Shown one piece after another: positions 23,208 through 26,788 of a DNA stretch of 26,788 nt. The position numbers and the translations under genes are program-made. Position 1 is the stretch's first letter, and every line of letters starts with the position of its first letter. This stretch comes from Solobacterium sp. (lineage in GTDB: Bacteria > Bacillota_I > Bacilli_A > Erysipelotrichales > Erysipelotrichaceae), in contig JABZMB010000013.1 in NCBI GenBank assembly GCA_015256455.1, positions 1-26,788 on the forward strand, in the 5' to 3' direction. The notes beneath the pieces are model-generated. The model was not told where the DNA came from. It ran no database searches and saw nothing but the letters and a program-made list of their open reading frames with translations.

Positions 23208-24953
23208 ATGAAAAAACAAAAGATGAGTTTGAAACATTTAAAGAAATATCAAAAAGAAAGTGTTCTTGCGCCTTTATTTAAATTATTAGAGGCACTCATG
23301 GATTTAACAGTTCCATTAGTGATTGCTCAAATCATAAAAAATGGAATTGGGCAGAATGATATGGGTTTTGTCTTAAAGATGTTTGGACTTTTGTTGTTAC
23401 TTGCAGTATTAGGAATGACATTCTCCTTTACGGCGCAGTGGTTTGCGGCTAAAGCAAGTACTGGGTATGCAACAGATTTAAGACAAGAATTATTCGATAA
23501 CATTCAAGATTTAACGTATGCAGAACTAGACCAACTTGGAACTGATACATTAATCACACGTATGACAAGTGATGTATTACAGGTACAAACGGGATTAAAT
23601 CTTGCTTTACGTCTATTGCTCAGAAGTCCATTTATTGTATTTGGGGCAATGGTTGTCGCATTTACTATCGATGCAAAATCAGCACTTATCTTTGTGGTAA
23701 CGATACCAGTCCTTGCAATCGTTATATTTACCATCATGTGGATTAGTATTCCGCTTTATACAAAAGTACAGAGTGCATTAGATAAACTATTAGGAACATT
23801 ACGTGAAAACTTATTGGGTGTCAGAGTTATCCGTGCATTCCGTAAGGAAGATGCTGAGGTGCAACAGTTTAACCAAGAGAATGATACTTTAACACAATAT
23901 AACGAACATGTGGGTCGCTTATCCGCGTTAATGAATCCGCTAACGTATATTTTGATTAATGTAGCAATCATTACATTAATATACGTAGGTGCATTTCGTG
24001 TTGATGGTGGAATCATTGCACAGGCGGATGTTGTTGCGTTATACAACTTAATGGCACTGATTATTGTTGAACTAATTAAACTATCTTCTCTTATCATTAC
24101 AATCAATAAGTCACTTGCGTGTCTAGAACGTATTGAATCAGTACTTATGGTAAAGCGACAGATGGTCTATCCGATAGAACCTGTAAAAGAAGATGAAAGT
24201 GCTCCAGCGGTTATCTTTGATCAAGTTTCCTTCTCTTATCCACAAGCTGGTGCAGATGCAATATCGAATATTAGTTTTGTGGCGAATCGTGGTGAAACAA
24301 TTGGTATCATTGGTGGAACAGGTTGTGGTAAATCAACCGTTGTACAATTAATACCGCGTTTCTATGATGTACAAAGCGGAAAAGTATGCGTGAATGGTGT
24401 AGATGTAAAAGACTATCCACAGGGCGAACTTGTGGCGAAAGTGGGAATGATTCCTCAGAAGGCAGTGCTATTTGAAGGTACAATTCGAGAGAACATGCAG
24501 TGGGGTAAAGAGGATGCGACGGATGAAGAAATCTGGCATGCATTAGAAATTGCACAGGCTGCGGATGTAGTAAGAAGTAAGAATGGATTAGATGCGATGA
24601 TTGAACAGAATGGTCGTAACCTATCTGGTGGTCAGAAACAACGTCTTACAATTGCGCGTGCATTATTAAAGAATCCGGAAATATTAATCATGGATGATTC
24701 CGCAAGTGCATTGGACTTTGCGACAGACCTAAAGTTACGCCGAGCAATTCACAATTTAGGAAATCAAATGACAGTCTTTATCGTTTCGCAGCGTGCTTCT
24801 ACTGTACGTGCTGCCAACCAAATATTAGTATTGGATGATGGCAATCTTGTTGGAATAGGAACGCATGATGAACTGATGGAGAATTGTAAGGTTTATCAGG
24901 AAATCTATTACTCTCAATTTCCAGAAGAAAAACCAAAGGAGGTTATGGCATGA
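23208..24953 (+). CDS. Heterodimeric ABC exporter, subunit with degenerate ATPase site
   Basis: A 581-residue fused exporter half: six membrane helices (about residues 15-310) and an ATPase domain. Walker A is GGTGCGKST (369-377) and the signature LSGGQ (472-476) is intact, but the catalytic Glu after Walker B is Asp497 (ILIMDDSAS) and the switch-loop His is Gln528 (VSQRAS). This combination is known from heterodimeric exporters such as TM287/288, where one of the two ATP sites does not turn over. The gene overlaps the next one by 4 nt (ATGA), so the two halves form one complex. Substrate, such as drug, peptide or lipid, is unknown. AGGAG precedes the ATG at 23208. Confidence 0.93.
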   Translation: MKKQKMSLKHLKKYQKESVLAPLFKLLEALMDLTVPLVIAQIIKNGIGQNDMGFVLKMFGLLLLLAVLGMTFSFTAQWFAAKASTGYATDLRQELFDNIQDLTYAELDQLGTDTLITRMTSDVLQVQTGLNLALRLLLRSPFIVFGAMVVAFTIDAKSALIFVVTIPVLAIVIFTIMWISIPLYTKVQSALDKLLGTLRENLLGVRVIRAFRKEDAEVQQFNQENDTLTQYNEHVGRLSALMNPLTYILINVAIITLIYVGAFRVDGGIIAQADVVALYNLMALIIVELIKLSSLIITINKSLACLERIESVLMVKRQMVYPIEPVKEDESAPAVIFDQVSFSYPQAGADAISNISFVANRGETIGIIGGTGCGKSTVVQLIPRFYDVQSGKVCVNGVDVKDYPQGELVAKVGMIPQKAVLFEGTIRENMQWGKEDATDEEIWHALEIAQAADVVRSKNGLDAMIEQNGRNLSGGQKQRLTIARALLKNPEILIMDDSASALDFATDLKLRRAIHNLGNQMTVFIVSQRASTVRAANQILVLDDGNLVGIGTHDELMENCKVYQEIYYSQFPEEKPKEVMA

Positions 24954-26692
24954 AAAAGAATTCATCATTCCAAACCTTAGGGAAAGTCTTAAAGTTTATT
25001 GGAAAGTATAAAATATTACTTGTATTTAGTGTTGCCTTATCGATTGTTGCGGCGATATTACAATTGTATGTGCCAATCTTGTTTGGTGCCGCAATTGATA
25101 CAGTTATTAAACAAGGTGAGGTACATTATTCACAGCTTATTTCAACATTAATCAAAATTGCTATCTGTATTACTGTTGCATCGATTAGCCTTTGGGTGAT
25201 GAATCTAATCAATAATCGTCTAACGTATCAGACTGTAAAAGAGATTCGTGCTAAGGTAATGCGACACATGCAACATATCCCCCTCTCTTATCTAGATGTA
25301 CATAGTACAGGGGATATTGTTCAAAGTGTTATTGCGGATGTAGACCAATTATCGGATGGTTTGTTGTTAGGCTTTACACAATTATTTATGGGTGTAGTGA
25401 CTATCATCGCAACGTTAGTATTCATGTTATCGAAGAATGTACTTATTACGTGTTGTGTGATTGTATTAACACCGGTTAGTTTCTTTGTGGCAAGATTTAT
25501 TTCGACACGTTCGTATCGTTTATTTCAAAAACAGACAAGTACACGTGGAAAACAAACTGCATTAATTAACGAGATGATTGGAAGTGAAAAGATTGTAAAA
25601 GCGTTTGGTTATGAGAGACGCGCATCTAATCGTTTCAAGAAGCTGAATGTAGAACTACAAGAATATACGCAGAACGCATTGTTTATAAGTTCTTTAACAA
25701 ATCCATCCACACGTGCAGTAAATAATGTAATTTATGCGATTGTGGCAGTGCTTGGCTCTTATAGTATTATGAAAGGTAATTTAACAGTTGGTGGATTAAC
25801 TGTATTACTATCTTATGCCAACCAATATATGAAGCCATTTAATGACATTAGTTCTGTCGTAACAGAGTTACAGAATGCGATGGCTTGTGCTGATCGTGTA
25901 TTTACATTGATAGAGGCTCCGGCTGAAAGTGCAGATCCAGAACAGGATTTGGTTGAAAAGAATGGTGCAATTGATATTCAAGATGTATTCTTCTCATATC
26001 TTCCAAATCAAAAGTTAATTGAGAATTTTAACTTTAGTGCAAAACCAGGTACGACGACTGCTATTGTAGGACCAACAGGTTGTGGCAAGACGACATTTAT
26101 TAACTTGTTGATGAGATTCTATGACGCAAATCAAGGCACAATTCTGATTGATGGACAAAATATCTATGATGTAAGTCGAAAATCAATTCGTAAAAACTTC
26201 GGTATGGTTCTCCAGGATACATGGTTAAAGAATGCAAGTATTCGTGATAATATCGCCTTTGGTGTCGAGAATGCTAGCGATGAAGAAATCATTGAAGCCG
26301 CAAAGGAAGCACATAGTTGGGGGTTTATCCGTCGTATGCCAGAAGGCCTGGATACGATTGTGACAGATGATAGCTTAAGCCAAGGACAGAAACAGTTACT
26401 TTGTATTACTAGAGTATTGTTGAGTAAGCCAAATATGTTAATTCTTGATGAAGCGACATCTTCTATCGATACACGTACGGAGCTTGAAATTCAAGCAGCT
26501 TTCAACAATCTTATGAAGGGGCGTACTAGTTTCGTGGTTGCGCATCGTTTATCAACGATTCGTAATGCTGACCAAATTATTGTCATGAATGCCGGTAGAA
26601 TCATTGAACAGGGCAATCATGATACACTAATGGCACAAAATGGATTCTATAGTAAGTTATATAACTCTCAATTTGTGACAACAAATGAATAA
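24950..26692 (+). CDS. Heterodimeric ABC exporter, subunit with catalytic ATPase site
   Basis: A 580-residue partner of the preceding exporter half, with six membrane helices (about residues 20-305) and an ATPase domain. Walker A GPTGCGKTT (374-382), Walker B with Glu501 (MLILDEATSS) and switch His532 (VAHRLS) are canonical, while the signature is LSQGQ (476-480) instead of LSGGQ. This is the mirror image of its partner: its Walker motifs with the intact LSGGQ of the other subunit give the active site. The ATGA overlap and the GGAGG inside the end of the first gene show translational coupling. Confidence 0.93.
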   Translation: MKKNSSFQTLGKVLKFIGKYKILLVFSVALSIVAAILQLYVPILFGAAIDTVIKQGEVHYSQLISTLIKIAICITVASISLWVMNLINNRLTYQTVKEIRAKVMRHMQHIPLSYLDVHSTGDIVQSVIADVDQLSDGLLLGFTQLFMGVVTIIATLVFMLSKNVLITCCVIVLTPVSFFVARFISTRSYRLFQKQTSTRGKQTALINEMIGSEKIVKAFGYERRASNRFKKLNVELQEYTQNALFISSLTNPSTRAVNNVIYAIVAVLGSYSIMKGNLTVGGLTVLLSYANQYMKPFNDISSVVTELQNAMACADRVFTLIEAPAESADPEQDLVEKNGAIDIQDVFFSYLPNQKLIENFNFSAKPGTTTAIVGPTGCGKTTFINLLMRFYDANQGTILIDGQNIYDVSRKSIRKNFGMVLQDTWLKNASIRDNIAFGVENASDEEIIEAAKEAHSWGFIRRMPEGLDTIVTDDSLSQGQKQLLCITRVLLSKPNMLILDEATSSIDTRTELEIQAAFNNLMKGRTSFVVAHRLSTIRNADQIIVMNAGRIIEQGNHDTLMAQNGFYSKLYNSQFVTTNE

Positions 26693-26739
26693 AAACCGCT
26701 TAGATTAGCGGATATTAGGCGTGTTTGGTATCTTTTATC

Positions 26740-26768
26740 TTGACGCAAAACCTATATTAGCCTATTAT
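26740..26768 (+). promoter_or_regulatory. Promoter for a gene beyond the window
   Basis: TTGACG (26740-26745) and TATTAT (26763-26768) are exactly 17 nt apart. The window ends 20 nt later, so the gene it serves is not visible. Confidence 0.65.
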
Positions 26769-26788
26769 ATAAAGGCACTTTTAGTGCG

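Noticed and set aside
26696..26711. Hairpin CCGCT/AGCGG after the second ABC gene
   Set aside because: The stem is five base pairs with no T run; too weak to call a terminator.
1..26788. CRISPR array, insertion sequence transposase, rRNA or tRNA genes
   Set aside because: No regularly spaced repeats, transposase motifs or structured RNA genes apart from the T-box leader were seen.

Overview
The window reads as chromosomal DNA of a low-GC Gram-positive bacterium (Firmicutes). The evidence is AT-rich sequence, strong Shine-Dalgarno sites (AGGAGG type), a T-box leader, Rho-independent terminators, and the Bacillus-type gene order cysS-mrnC-rlmB-sigma factor followed further on by rpmG-secE-nusG. 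A member of the Erysipelotrichia or a related group would fit, but this is inference; no rRNA or tRNA gene is present to settle it.

Layout: 1-710 holds the 3' end of a sugar-phosphate isomerase/epimerase gene and a truncated BtpA/SgcQ-family gene that runs straight into a hairpin. A DJ-1/PfpI-family gene (852-1493) follows, bracketed by two 24-nt hairpins that are inverted copies of each other (23/24 identical). Next come a LytTR regulator-DUF3021 pair (1710-2596), an intracellular GH13 enzyme (2700-4283), a convergent YoaK/DUF1275 membrane protein (4313-4969), a CASTOR/POLLUX-like ion channel (5166-7307) and an AT-rich alpha/beta hydrolase (7418-8224). Then there is an unusual membrane-spanning protein with a cytoplasmic XRE-type helix-turn-helix and an extracellular RCC1-like plus fibronectin-III-like part (8336-10408), paired with a small GYF_2-type protein. 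A split threonine/serine exporter (minus strand), a cupin protein and a YdcF-type membrane protein complete the accessory half.

13870-17250 is a housekeeping operon: a cysteine T-box leader (specifier UGC, acceptor-pairing TGGA), then cysS, mrnC, rlmB and a SigH-like sigma factor, closed by a strong hairpin. 17327-20288 is a zinc-type ABC importer operon (znuA-znuC-znuB) that ends with a small membrane-anchored protein carrying a CC-QQG motif. A thioredoxin-like lipoprotein and a VanZ-like pseudogene with two in-frame stops follow on the minus strand. rpmG-secE-nusG then resumes the conserved order (21655-22719), followed by a small membrane protein and a heterodimeric ABC exporter pair (23208-26692). 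A well-formed promoter at the very end points to a gene beyond the window.

The signals most worth a second look are the hairpin-bracketed DJ-1 cassette at the break point of a truncated btpA-like gene, the XRE-TM-RCC1-FN3 protein with its GYF_2 partner, the CC-motif protein at the end of the zinc operon, and the VanZ pseudogene. None of these is proven to be a new system from sequence alone.
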